A DNA stretch of 34,362 nt from a bacterium UBP10_UBA1149 (GTDB taxonomy: Bacteria; Desulfobacterota; Binatia; UBA1149): the NCBI GenBank assembly GCA_002311335.1, contig DBZX01000071.1, forward strand, positions 32,069-66,430. Direction: 5' to 3'. Made by a program: the position numbers and the translations under genes. Under the pieces are notes generated by a model. The model had not been told where the DNA came from. It searched no databases and worked only from the letters and a program-made list of their open reading frames with translations. Shown piece by piece: positions 24,298-31,715 of this stretch (position 1 is its first letter; each line of letters starts with the position of its first letter).

Positions 24298-24567
24298 CTA
24301 GTTGCTTGAGATCCTGGCGACCTGTCGAGCGAGGCGCGACGTCTGCCGCGAGGCGGTCGAGCGGTGGAGCACCCCTTTGCCGGCTGCTTTACCGAGAATA
24401 CTTTCTGCCGCTACCAGCTCGCGCTTGGCAGTATCCGAGTCGCCGGCGGCGATGGCTTCGCGCAGGCGGCGCACAACCGTGCCAACACGGCTACGAACCA
24501 CGCGATTGGCCGTGCGGCGGCGTAAAGACTGACGGTGACGCTTCAGTGCTGATTTGTGGTTTGCCAC
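24298..24567 (-). CDS. rpsT: 30S ribosomal protein S20
   Basis: The protein is 89 aa and basic. MANHKSALKRHRQSLRRRTANR is the S20 N-terminus, with KGVLHRSTASRQTSRLARQV at the end. The start is GTG 24567 with AGAGGAG about 7 nt upstream on the minus strand. S20 binds 16S rRNA early in small-subunit assembly. It faces lptE and diverges from murJ, as in many proteobacteria. Confidence 0.96.
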   Translation of the reverse strand: MANHKSALKRHRQSLRRRTANRVVRSRVGTVVRRLREAIAAGDSDTAKRELVAAESILGKAAGKGVLHRSTASRQTSRLARQVARISSN

Positions 24568-24650
24568 TATGACTCCTCTAGCGAAACGGGCTCCCTCGGA
24601 GAAAACGGCTTCTGCCGCGAACTGGAGCGGCCCTGTAAACAGGCCCCGAG

Positions 24651-26342
24651 GTGACCGGAATCGCAGACATTAACAAGCGCGACGGGTCCGGTCAAGCCAG
24701 CGGCGAGGCGGCCAGCGACGCTGCGAGCGCAATAGCAGGCGGCGCTGTCAGGGTGGGGGCGTTGACCGCGGTGAGCCGGGTATCCGGTCTCGCGCGGGAT
24801 ATCGTTCTGGGTGGCCTTTTTGGCGCTTCTGGTGGTATGGACGCGTTTTTCGTCGCCTTTCGTATCCCCAATCTGTTTCGCCGTGTAGCGGCCGAAGGGG
24901 CGGCAAGTATAGCCTTCGTTCCTGTTTTCAGTGGGATTATCCGCGGGCAAGGGAGGCTTGAGGGCAATCGCGCCATAGCTGCTGTGGGCGGCGCCGCATT
25001 GCTTGGCCTGCTTTTACTGACGCTGGCTGGGGTCTTCTTTGCCGATGAAGTGGTCTCGGTTTTTGCCCCGGGTTTCTCGGCCGATGCGGGCCAGTTTGAA
25101 CTGGCGGTGATGCTTACCAGGGCGCTGTTCCCGTACTTGTTACTGGTGGGAATGGCCGCCTGGGCCATGGGCGCCTTGCATTCTTATCGCCGCTTTACCG
25201 CGCCGGCCATCGGCCCGGTGCTGTTGAATATCAGCATTATCATCGCCGCGGTTGCCTTGGCCGATAGGCTTGTACCAGCGGTGATGGCCCTGGTCGTGGG
25301 GGTCCTCGTAGGCGGGTTTTTCCAGTTCGCTGTACAGATCAAGTCGCTGCTGAAGGAGGGGATAAACCCAGTGCCTTCGTGGCGACCGACCCACCCGGCT
25401 GTCAGGCAGGTCGGTGTGCTCCTGGGCCCCGCAGTTTTTGGCGCAGCCGTCTACCAGGTCAACGTGCTGGTATCGACCATCCTGGCTTCGGTGCTCCAGG
25501 AGGGCAGCGTATCCTGGCTCTGGTACGCGGATCGAATATTTGAGTTTCCACTGGGCATAATCGCCGTCGCCATAGGAACGGCCGCGCTGCCGCGCTTGAG
25601 TGAGCAGGCGGCGGTCGGTGATAACCGGGGCATGGCAGCCAGCCTGGCCTGGTCGCTGCAAATGGCGTGGTCTCTGTGTATCCCCGCGGCCCTGGCTATG
25701 TGGCTGCTGGCCCCGGAGATAGTGGGTGCTCTTTTTGAGCGCGGGCAGTTTTCTCCCGCTGACACCGCGGCCACCGCTCTCGCGCTGCGCGCGAGCAGCC
25801 TGGGGCTACTTGGCGTGGCTTCAGTCCGTGTACTCGTCAACGTGTTCTACGCCATGAAGAAACCATCGCTGCCGGTAATGGCGGCCGTTGTCGCACTGGT
25901 GGCCAACGTAGTTTTTGACGTCGCTTTCATGGGGCCTGCCGTCAGGCCCGTGGACTGGTGGGGGGGGCAGGCCCTGGCCGGCGCGGTCGAGTTCATGGGC
26001 GTGGCCGATTTCGACCACGCGGGCCTCGCCCTCGGGGCGGCGCTGGCTTCAATATGCAACGCGGCGGTCCTCTTCTTTTTCGTGGTCCGGCAGTTTCCAG
26101 GTTTTGGCCGAAGGATTATTAACCGCGAGCTGATGGTTCAACTCGTGGCCACTGCGGTCATGGGCGCGGTGCTCGCTGTCGCGAAGCCCTTGGTCGCGCA
26201 GCTGCCGGGGGGAGCTTTGACGGCGTTGCCTTTGTTGGTGGCCGCCGGCGGCGCTTGCTACATGGCGGTGTCGTTTTTGCTGGGAAGCGAGGTAACGCGC
26301 TCCATGATAGATCGCGTCCGGTCAGGGCCTCGTCAACCCTGA
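24651..26342 (+). CDS. murJ: Lipid II flippase MurJ
   Basis: The protein is 563 aa with about fourteen hydrophobic segments. After a 30-residue hydrophilic lead come VGALTAVSRVSGLARDIVLGGLFG and MDAFFVAFRIPNLFRRVAAEGAASIAFVPVF, the defining MurJ/MVF blocks with the conserved arginines. It moves lipid II across the inner membrane for peptidoglycan synthesis. GTG 24651 is the first start, but the hydrophilic N-terminus is longer than usual, so a later start is possible. The 3' end overlaps mazG on the other strand by 10 bp. Confidence 0.95.
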   Translation: MTGIADINKRDGSGQASGEAASDAASAIAGGAVRVGALTAVSRVSGLARDIVLGGLFGASGGMDAFFVAFRIPNLFRRVAAEGAASIAFVPVFSGIIRGQGRLEGNRAIAAVGGAALLGLLLLTLAGVFFADEVVSVFAPGFSADAGQFELAVMLTRALFPYLLLVGMAAWAMGALHSYRRFTAPAIGPVLLNISIIIAAVALADRLVPAVMALVVGVLVGGFFQFAVQIKSLLKEGINPVPSWRPTHPAVRQVGVLLGPAVFGAAVYQVNVLVSTILASVLQEGSVSWLWYADRIFEFPLGIIAVAIGTAALPRLSEQAAVGDNRGMAASLAWSLQMAWSLCIPAALAMWLLAPEIVGALFERGQFSPADTAATALALRASSLGLLGVASVRVLVNVFYAMKKPSLPVMAAVVALVANVVFDVAFMGPAVRPVDWWGGQALAGAVEFMGVADFDHAGLALGAALASICNAAVLFFFVVRQFPGFGRRIINRELMVQLVATAVMGAVLAVAKPLVAQLPGGALTALPLLVAAGGACYMAVSFLLGSEVTRSMIDRVRSGPRQP

Positions 26343-27121
26343 TCGTCGGTTTTCTTCCAGGCGTTTTCCAATTCGCCCGCGTCTATGTCGCTGACTTCGC
26401 GGCCGGCAAAGCGTGCCTCGAAGAGTCGGAAGCGCTTTTCAAATCTACGCAGGCCCCCGGCCAGCGCCGTGTCTGCGTTTACACCGATTTTGCGCGACAG
26501 GTCGACGAGCGATAACAGTAGCTCGCCTATGATGAGCTCGCTTTGCTGGTCGTCGTCGGCGGTGAGGGCGGCATCGAGGCGCGTGAGCCCGGTGTCGACC
26601 TGCGAGCGCATATCGTCTGCGCTCGCCCGGTCAAAGCCGCCGCCCGCGGCCTTTTCTCCGAGGCGATGGGCCTTGAGCAGGGTGGGAAGGGCGGCTGGAA
26701 CCCCGTCGATAACTGAGGGCTGCTGACCTGGGGCGGCTGAGGCTTTTCGCTCTTCGAGTTTGAGGCGGGTCCAGTTGCGGGCGACTTCTTCGGGGGTTTC
26801 AGCGTCGCCGTCTGCAAAGACGTGGGGATGTCGCCGAATGAGCTTGGAGCTCAAACCTTCCACTACGTCATCGATCGTGAAGGCGCGCCTCTCTCCAGCG
26901 ATTTCCGAATGGAAAAGAACCTGCAGCAGGACGTCGCCGAGTTCTTCCTGCAGTCCAAGGTCGGAGCCCGAATCGATGGCCTCGAGAGCTTCGTAGGTTT
27001 CCTCCACGAAGTAGGGCTTCAGCGATTCGTGGGTCTGCTCTGCGTCCCAGGAACAACCGCCTGGAGCGCGCAGGCGGTGCATGAGGCGGACGAGCTGAGC
27101 GAAGGTGTCGCCGGTGTCCAT
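26333..27121 (-). CDS. mazG: Nucleoside triphosphate pyrophosphohydrolase
   Basis: The protein is 262 aa from ATG 27121. It has two MazG domains. The N-terminal one carries LRAPGGCSWDAEQTHESLKPYFVEETYEALEAI and EELGDVLLQVLFHS, with the EEXX(E) metal-binding helices. The C-terminal one is at about 165-240 (QSELIIGELLLSLVDLSRKIGVN). It hydrolyses NTPs/dNTPs to monophosphates, cleaning damaged nucleotides. A longer frame to 27226 adds residues without similarity and is rejected. It follows the TPR gene by 29 bp on the same strand. Confidence 0.93.
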   Translation of the reverse strand: MDTGDTFAQLVRLMHRLRAPGGCSWDAEQTHESLKPYFVEETYEALEAIDSGSDLGLQEELGDVLLQVLFHSEIAGERRAFTIDDVVEGLSSKLIRRHPHVFADGDAETPEEVARNWTRLKLEERKASAAPGQQPSVIDGVPAALPTLLKAHRLGEKAAGGGFDRASADDMRSQVDTGLTRLDAALTADDDQQSELIIGELLLSLVDLSRKIGVNADTALAGGLRRFEKRFRLFEARFAGREVSDIDAGELENAWKKTDDQG

Positions 27122-27150
27122 CGCGGGGTCGTTGTCCGCTGCCTGGGCCC

Positions 27151-27816
27151 TCAGGTTGAGCTGCCAGCCAGCGAATTCAAGAGCTTGTCGGCAGCAACCA
27201 GTACCGGGGTTCGCTTGGTCAGGCACGCGTAGTGGCCGGCGAGCTGGGCGTTGAGCTTGGCCCCGTTGCGGTCGCCCTTCTTCAGTAGAGCCCTGGCGAG
27301 TGACAGCCTGGTGTTGGCGCCGGTGGGGTTGAGTTCAACCGCGCGCTTGAGATAGGAGAGCGCCTTGTCGAGATTGCCACCGAGCAGTCGGGGGAGTCGC
27401 AGTAGAATGCCACCTTTCACGCTCAGGGCGTGCGCGTGCTGGGGATTTATTTCCAGCGCGGTGTCGAGGTGGCGTCTCAATGGCGACATCTTGATAACGG
27501 TCGAAAGCCCCGGGCCTTTAGCCATGGCCCTGCTGCCAGCCGAGGCAAACAGCAGGAAGTGGGCATCGGCTTCCCTCGGGTTTTCGAGCAGGACTTCTCT
27601 CGCCAGTTCTTCCGCTTCGCGGTACAGGCGGTCTTTCAACTGCACCGAATTGCAGAGCTCGGCCGCTCGTATGTAGCGGCGGGCACGGTAAAGGGGATCC
27701 TCCTCGCTGGAGGCCTGGGCGGGCAGGGCCCCCAGTAACAGGGAGGCCCAAAGCAGCGTCGTCAAGGCTGAAAATACTACGCCTCGCGAGTGGGCGACTT
27801 GGTGGTGGTCCTTCAA
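27151..27816 (-). CDS. Secreted TPR-repeat protein
   Basis: The protein is 221 aa from TTG 27816, chosen because it gives a complete signal peptide: a short basic lead, a hydrophobic core (GVVFSALTTLLWASLLLGALP) and an AQA cleavage site before SSEEDP. The open frame extends to 28107 but that part looks non-coding. The mature part is helical with about three TPR-like units, including LPRLLGGNLDKALSYLKRAVELNP and ANTRLSLARALLKKGDRNGAK. The GG-containing TPR resembles periplasmic TPR proteins of deltaproteobacterial genomes. It is probably a periplasmic scaffold; the partner is unknown. Confidence 0.72.
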   Translation of the reverse strand: MKDHHQVAHSRGVVFSALTTLLWASLLLGALPAQASSEEDPLYRARRYIRAAELCNSVQLKDRLYREAEELAREVLLENPREADAHFLLFASAGSRAMAKGPGLSTVIKMSPLRRHLDTALEINPQHAHALSVKGGILLRLPRLLGGNLDKALSYLKRAVELNPTGANTRLSLARALLKKGDRNGAKLNAQLAGHYACLTKRTPVLVAADKLLNSLAGSST

Positions 27817-28265
27817 AGCTGGTCTCTTTTCGCCGGATATGGGCCCGAGGGGTGATAGCAGGCCGACAAGACAGTCTAGCAGCCGAGCCGGGAGGGGGGC
27901 AAGTCGCTGGCCTGAAAAGCCCGAATCCAAGGGATATAAGCCAGGTTCCGCTCGCTCCGAATCAGATTCATAATGCGTGGGTCTTGTTCGCGTTTTGAAT
28001 CGAGTTAATTGCCGCGAGGGATTGAGTTCACTCCCACGTGTAGTCGTCAGCGAACAGGGCAGGTGCTCTGCGACATCGCAAAGCATTACAGTTTGTTCCC
28101 AACTCATACACGCAATCGTATGGTCTTAGTGCCTCGGGGCGAAAAAGTTGCCGAGGGCACTATATTTCGTTGACCGAGGCCAGGGCTCAGCAGTAGGCTG
28201 CAAGCAGAGAGGAAGGAAGCAACGCGAGGGGAGCGCGGGCCTTTCAACCAGGAGGAACAGTAGCC
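27817..28265. other. 449-bp divergent intergenic region
   Basis: No convincing gene is present. The base composition looks less GC-rich in the middle (27958-28120). Visible elements: the palindrome GAATC-A-GATTC at 27959-27969, a hairpin at 28128-28161, and a strong AGGAGG-type ribosome binding site just before ATG 28266. Promoter hexamers are ambiguous (for example TTGTTC-16-TAATTG around 27990). It must hold promoters for the TPR gene (-) and the 126-aa gene (+). Confidence 0.5.
28128..28161 (+). promoter_or_regulatory. Stem-loop upstream of the 126-aa gene
   Basis: AGTGCC plus TCGG pair with CCGA plus GGCACT, with one bulged G, around a 13-nt A-rich loop. TATATTT follows. It could be a 5'-UTR structure or a weak terminator, about 100 nt before ATG 28266. 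Confidence 0.4.
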
Positions 28266-28646
28266 ATGAATGGAAGCCAGGCATTGAAACTCGTACCGGT
28301 AGAACGGGATTGTTCAGAAGTCTGTTCCGAGCCGGCCAATCGCCTCATGCTCGCTGTACTGGAGGAGGCCCTTGTTACCTTCCAGGCGGGTCTGGATTCG
28401 CCACGGCCTGAAGCGAGGCATCGCTTCTTTGAGGTCGATAGCTGGATAGCCAGCCAGGACACGGACTCGGCTTTCTCCTTTGAGAACATATGTACTTCGC
28501 TGAGGATTGATCCTGAGTACATACGCAAGGGGTTGCGGCGAATGAAGAAACTTGCCCTCGGTGGCGCTCCGGGCGAAATCGCGGGACCTGGCCTGAGGCG
28601 AGAAAGGATCTACTCGCGCCGAGGCTGGAAAGGACAGATCGGCTGA
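28266..28646 (+). CDS. Unknown 126-aa protein, possible helix-turn-helix
   Basis: ATG 28266 has a strong AGGAGGAA ribosome binding site. The protein has an N-terminal helix-rich part (NRLMLAVLEEALVTFQAGL), a middle RFFEVDSWIAS, and FSFENICTSLRIDPEYIRKGLRRMKKL, which looks like a helix-turn-helix with a basic recognition helix. The tail is basic. I recall similar unannotated proteins (AVLEDA...FSFE.IC..L.I.P..IR.GL) in deltaproteobacterial genomes but no assigned function. It is a single gene with a long leader and its own terminator, so it is probably independently controlled. A DNA-binding role is only a guess. Confidence 0.75.
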   Translation: MNGSQALKLVPVERDCSEVCSEPANRLMLAVLEEALVTFQAGLDSPRPEARHRFFEVDSWIASQDTDSAFSFENICTSLRIDPEYIRKGLRRMKKLALGGAPGEIAGPGLRRERIYSRRGWKGQIG

Positions 28647-28708
28647 AGTCTCCCCTGGCTGTCGCGCCCCGGGCGTCCGAGCGAATTTTGCTGGACGACG
28701 CAACCCCG

Positions 28709-28728
28709 GGGTGCGGCAGCACCTTTTT
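28709..28728 (+). terminator. Intrinsic terminator
   Basis: GGTGC-GGCA-GCACC followed by TTTTT (28724-28728), extendable by a G-T pair. It lies 63 bp after the stop of the 126-aa gene and 92 bp before purU. It is the clearest Rho-independent terminator in the window. Confidence 0.75.
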
Positions 28729-28819
28729 CTCCCCGCGAGGCGCCCATTCCGGCAGCCAGCCTCGATCTACAGGCACGGTAAAACTTGCGAGCCACTCATT
28801 GTCTGGTTAAGCTCGTTCA

Positions 28820-29686
28820 ATGGCTGCTAATCCAGCGGTAATCTCAGTACTCGGCCGTGACCAGAAAGGGGTCGTGGCCCGAGTGTCGACTTATTTGGCC
28901 GAGTGGCAGGTCAACATAGAGAACATCGAGCAGACCGTGATGGAGGGTATGTTCATCATGACCATGCTCGTGGATCTCGCCGACCTGTCAGGAAGCCTCG
29001 ACTCACTGGTTCTTGACCTCAAGCAGATCGGCGAAGAGCTCGACATGGACGTCAGCGTAAGGCTGCACGGCGAGCGGTCCCGGAAGAAGATCGCCATCCT
29101 GGTTTCGCGCGAGCCCCACTGCCTGCAAGCTCTCGCGGCCGCCCACCGCTCGGGAGACCTGGACGCTGATATTTCGTTGGTGTTGTCCAACCACCAGGAC
29201 CTTGAGCCGCTCGCCCAGCAATACCAGTTGCCTTTCAGGTACTTTCCCTCAACCGACAAGGAAGCCCACATGAAGTTTCTCGGCGACCAGCTCGACGCCG
29301 TCGAACCGGACCTCGTCGTGCTCGCGCGCTATATGCAGGTAGTACCTCCGGATCTCGTTGCCAGGTATCGCAACAAGATGGTCAACATCCACCCTTCGCT
29401 GCTGCCTTATTACCCGGGGGCCAAGGCGTACCGCCAGGCTTGGGAGGCCGGCGTCAGGGTGTGTGGTTGCACCGCCCACTTTGTAACCGAGGATCTCGAC
29501 CAGGGGCCGATCATCCTGCAGGACGTGTTTAACATTAACGTGGGGCAGGACGGCCTGGAGGACGTGAGGCGCCGTGGGCAGGAACTCGAGGCGCGCACCC
29601 TGACCAAGGCGGTCAGCCTGTTTGTAAACGATGAACTCGTGGCGTCGGAGAGCAAGGTGCTGTTCAGGCCCGGCAAGGTCGACTGA
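28820..29686 (+). CDS. purU: Formyltetrahydrofolate deformylase
   Basis: The protein is 288 aa. An N-terminal ACT domain (1-80, ISVLGRDQKGVVARVSTYLAE) regulates it, and a C-terminal formyltransferase-fold domain follows. The catalytic Asn189 and His191 are in VNIHPSLLPYYPG, and Asp227 in DLDQGPIILQD. It hydrolyses 10-formyl-THF to formate and THF, balancing one-carbon pools against glycine and, in E. coli, feeding formate to PurT. The ACT domain suggests control by amino acids. No clear ribosome binding site precedes ATG 28820. It converges with the double-ACT gene only 5 bp away. Confidence 0.94.
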   Translation: MAANPAVISVLGRDQKGVVARVSTYLAEWQVNIENIEQTVMEGMFIMTMLVDLADLSGSLDSLVLDLKQIGEELDMDVSVRLHGERSRKKIAILVSREPHCLQALAAAHRSGDLDADISLVLSNHQDLEPLAQQYQLPFRYFPSTDKEAHMKFLGDQLDAVEPDLVVLARYMQVVPPDLVARYRNKMVNIHPSLLPYYPGAKAYRQAWEAGVRVCGCTAHFVTEDLDQGPIILQDVFNINVGQDGLEDVRRRGQELEARTLTKAVSLFVNDELVASESKVLFRPGKVD

Positions 29687-29691
29687 AAACT

Positions 29692-30249
29692 TCAGCTCGC
29701 GCCCGGCGAGGGCTCCGCGCTGGCGGTGATCTCGACTTCGAGGCGGGCTGATACAGCCGCAAAGAATTGCTCCAACTCTGCGGCAGTGGTGCCCCGGGCA
29801 TCGACCAGCACCGAGAGCGTGTAGATAGGAGTGCCGCTTTGCGGAGCAGGTGATACATGACCGCGCAGGTCCCTAATACTCATTTCGCGTTCGGCGAGCA
29901 CCCGCGCAACGCCGGCAACGATGCCCGCCTTGTCTACGCCCACGGCCCGCAGTCGCAGTTGGGGTTCGTCGCTGGGGGTCGCATTGCTGGGGGCTTCGTC
30001 CAGCGGTCGCAGGTAGACGGTCAGGTGGCGTTCCCACTCGAGGCGCCGGACCGCGGTCGCGAGGGTTTCCCCGGTCGAATCAGATGTGCCGCTGACGAGC
30101 ACCAGCGTGGCGAACTCCTTACCGAGGGCTGTCATGGCAGTGTCCTCGAGGTTGCAACCGCAATCGTAAACGCACTGCGCGAGGTCGGCTACGATCCCGG
30201 GACGATCTCTTCCGATCGCGACTATAGTGAACCATTGTTTTTCTGCCAC
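29692..30249 (-). CDS. Double ACT-domain protein, GcvR-like
   Basis: The protein is 185 aa from GTG 30249. Two ACT domains lie at about 6-80 (FTIVAIGRDRPGIVADLAQCVYDCGCNLED) and 97-170 (LRAVGVDKAGIVAGVARVLAEREMSIRDL). No DNA-binding domain is present. The arrangement matches GcvR, which in E. coli binds glycine and blocks the activator GcvA, and matches related ACT regulators. Convergent placement against purU, another ACT-bearing one-carbon enzyme, fits a glycine/one-carbon role, but the partner protein is not visible. Confidence 0.85.
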   Translation of the reverse strand: MAEKQWFTIVAIGRDRPGIVADLAQCVYDCGCNLEDTAMTALGKEFATLVLVSGTSDSTGETLATAVRRLEWERHLTVYLRPLDEAPSNATPSDEPQLRLRAVGVDKAGIVAGVARVLAEREMSIRDLRGHVSPAPQSGTPIYTLSVLVDARGTTAAELEQFFAAVSARLEVEITASAEPSPGAS

Positions 30250-30305
30250 GTGGGGATGTTAGCAGTCCCGCTACAGGCATCAAAGCATCCGGGGGCGACA
30301 ACCCG

Positions 30306-31055
30306 GTGACGAAGACCCGCATTGCAGGTGCTTCCCTGGGTGGTGGTAGCTCGGCGTGCCTGCCGATCAGCGTTATTATCCCGGCCCTGAACGAAGAAGG
30401 GTCAATCGGGGCTGTCGTGCGCTGCGCTTCGGCAGCGGCCGAGGTAATAGTTGTGGACGGAGGCAGTGAGGACCGGACCTGCCTGCGGGCCGAGCGCGCG
30501 GGTGCGCTCGTGGTGACAGCACCCAGGGGCCGGGGCCTGCAGATGAACTTGGGGGCCGACGCCGCGACAAGCCCGGTCCTGCTCTTCCTGCACGCCGATA
30601 CCATGCTCCCGCCGGGTTTCGAGGACGAAGTTGGTCGGCTCCTGGCCAGTGAGAATTCAAGCGGGGCAGGGGCCGGCTGGGGACGCTTTGACATTGATTT
30701 CGATCAAGCGGGAGCCGTTTTGAGGCTGATCGCTTTTCTTATCAATCATCGCTCCAGGTTGACGAGGAGCGCGTCGGGGGACCAGGCGATCTTTGCGAGG
30801 AAGGACTTGTTTCACGAGGCCGGTGGTTACCAGGAACGCTACCTCTTTGAAGACATCGGATTGTCGCGACGTTTAAGGGGCATGGCCGCGATGTCGGTTC
30901 CCCTGTCCCGGGTTGTCACTTCGTCGCGGAGATGGACACAGCGGGGCCTGCTGCGGACGACACTGCTCATGTGGTCGCTCAAGTTGCTTTACCTTGCCGG
31001 GGTGCCGGGCGACCGCCTGGGAAGGTTCTACTATCCCGCCGACAGCCGGCGGTGA
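30306..31055 (+). CDS. TIGR04283-type family 2 glycosyltransferase
   Basis: The protein is 249 aa from GTG 30306. After LPISVIIPALNEEGSI come VVDGGSEDRT, APRGRGLQMNLGADAATSPVLLFLHADTMLPPGF, SGDQAIFARKDLFHEAGGY, LFEDIGLSRRL and TSSRRWTQRGL. This motif series is that of the TIGR04283 group, annotated in databases with arsenosugar biosynthesis although most members are uncharacterised. No arsenic gene (arsM, arsS) is nearby, so arsenosugar production is not supported. It is a lone gene; its stop abuts that of purN exactly. Confidence 0.83.
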   Translation: MTKTRIAGASLGGGSSACLPISVIIPALNEEGSIGAVVRCASAAAEVIVVDGGSEDRTCLRAERAGALVVTAPRGRGLQMNLGADAATSPVLLFLHADTMLPPGFEDEVGRLLASENSSGAGAGWGRFDIDFDQAGAVLRLIAFLINHRSRLTRSASGDQAIFARKDLFHEAGGYQERYLFEDIGLSRRLRGMAAMSVPLSRVVTSSRRWTQRGLLRTTLLMWSLKLLYLAGVPGDRLGRFYYPADSRR

Positions 31056-31715
31056 TCAAGCATCCACGTCGGGGCTGGTCAGGGCGCTTGATGGAAGGCT
31101 CGCCCCGCTTATCTTTACCACCCGGCCATCTACGCTGACCCTGCCCTGGGCAAGTACTTTTACCGCCCAGGGCAGGATGCGGTGTTCTTCGGTGAGCACG
31201 AGCTTTCTCAGCGTGGCGACGTCGGTACCGGCCAGTACAGGGACCGCGGCCTGTACGATGATAGGGCCGTGGTCTACGTCCCGGTCTACGAAGTGCACGG
31301 TGGCACCTGCCAGGGTGACCCCGTACTCGGCGGCCTGCGCCTGGGCTTCGGCACCACGAAACGCCGGAAGAATAGCCGGGTGTATATTGATTATCCTGCC
31401 GGGGAATTCGTCGAGCAGGGCAGGCGTGACCAGCCGGTCGAAGCCGGCCATGACTACGAGGTCCACTTTCGCTGATTTTAATTCTCCGGCCGCGGCCGCA
31501 TCAAATGACTTTCGGTCGTCGTAGTCGGCTTGTTCAAGCACCGCGGTGGGGAGGCCAAACTCCTCGGCGATGGTCAGGGCTCCCGCCCCAGGCCTGTTGC
31601 ACAGCAGCAGGCCTATGGTCGCCGGAAAATCAGCATCGGCGCAAGCCTTGGCCAGGGCGCCAAAGTTGGTGCCGCTACCCGAGGCCATTACTCCTATGCG
31701 GAAGGCTTTCTTCAT
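31056..31715 (-). CDS. purN: Phosphoribosylglycinamide formyltransferase
   Basis: The protein is 219 aa and transfers a formyl group from 10-formyl-THF to GAR in purine synthesis. RIGVMASGSGTNFGAL starts the fold. The catalytic Asn110 and His112 are in IINIHPAILPAFRG, and Asp148 in FVDRDVDHGPII. The ATG overlaps the purM stop by 4 bp. The C-terminal region (VKVLAQGRVSVDGRVVKI) is complete. The purM-purN order is conserved across many bacteria. Confidence 0.95.
   Translation of the reverse strand: MKKAFRIGVMASGSGTNFGALAKACADADFPATIGLLLCNRPGAGALTIAEEFGLPTAVLEQADYDDRKSFDAAAAGELKSAKVDLVVMAGFDRLVTPALLDEFPGRIINIHPAILPAFRGAEAQAQAAEYGVTLAGATVHFVDRDVDHGPIIVQAAVPVLAGTDVATLRKLVLTEEHRILPWAVKVLAQGRVSVDGRVVKISGASLPSSALTSPDVDA

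Noticed and set aside
27122..27226. N-terminal extension of MazG to 27226
   Set aside because: It overlaps the end of the TPR gene and adds residues not seen in the MazG family.
27817..28107. N-terminal extension of the TPR protein to the ATG at 28107
   Set aside because: It would bury the signal peptide about 100 residues inside the protein, and the added residues look non-coding.
30306..31055. Arsenosugar biosynthesis role for the TIGR04283-type glycosyltransferase
   Set aside because: The family name carries that label, but no arsenic methyltransferase or radical SAM arsenosugar enzyme is nearby, so only glycosyltransferase is claimed.
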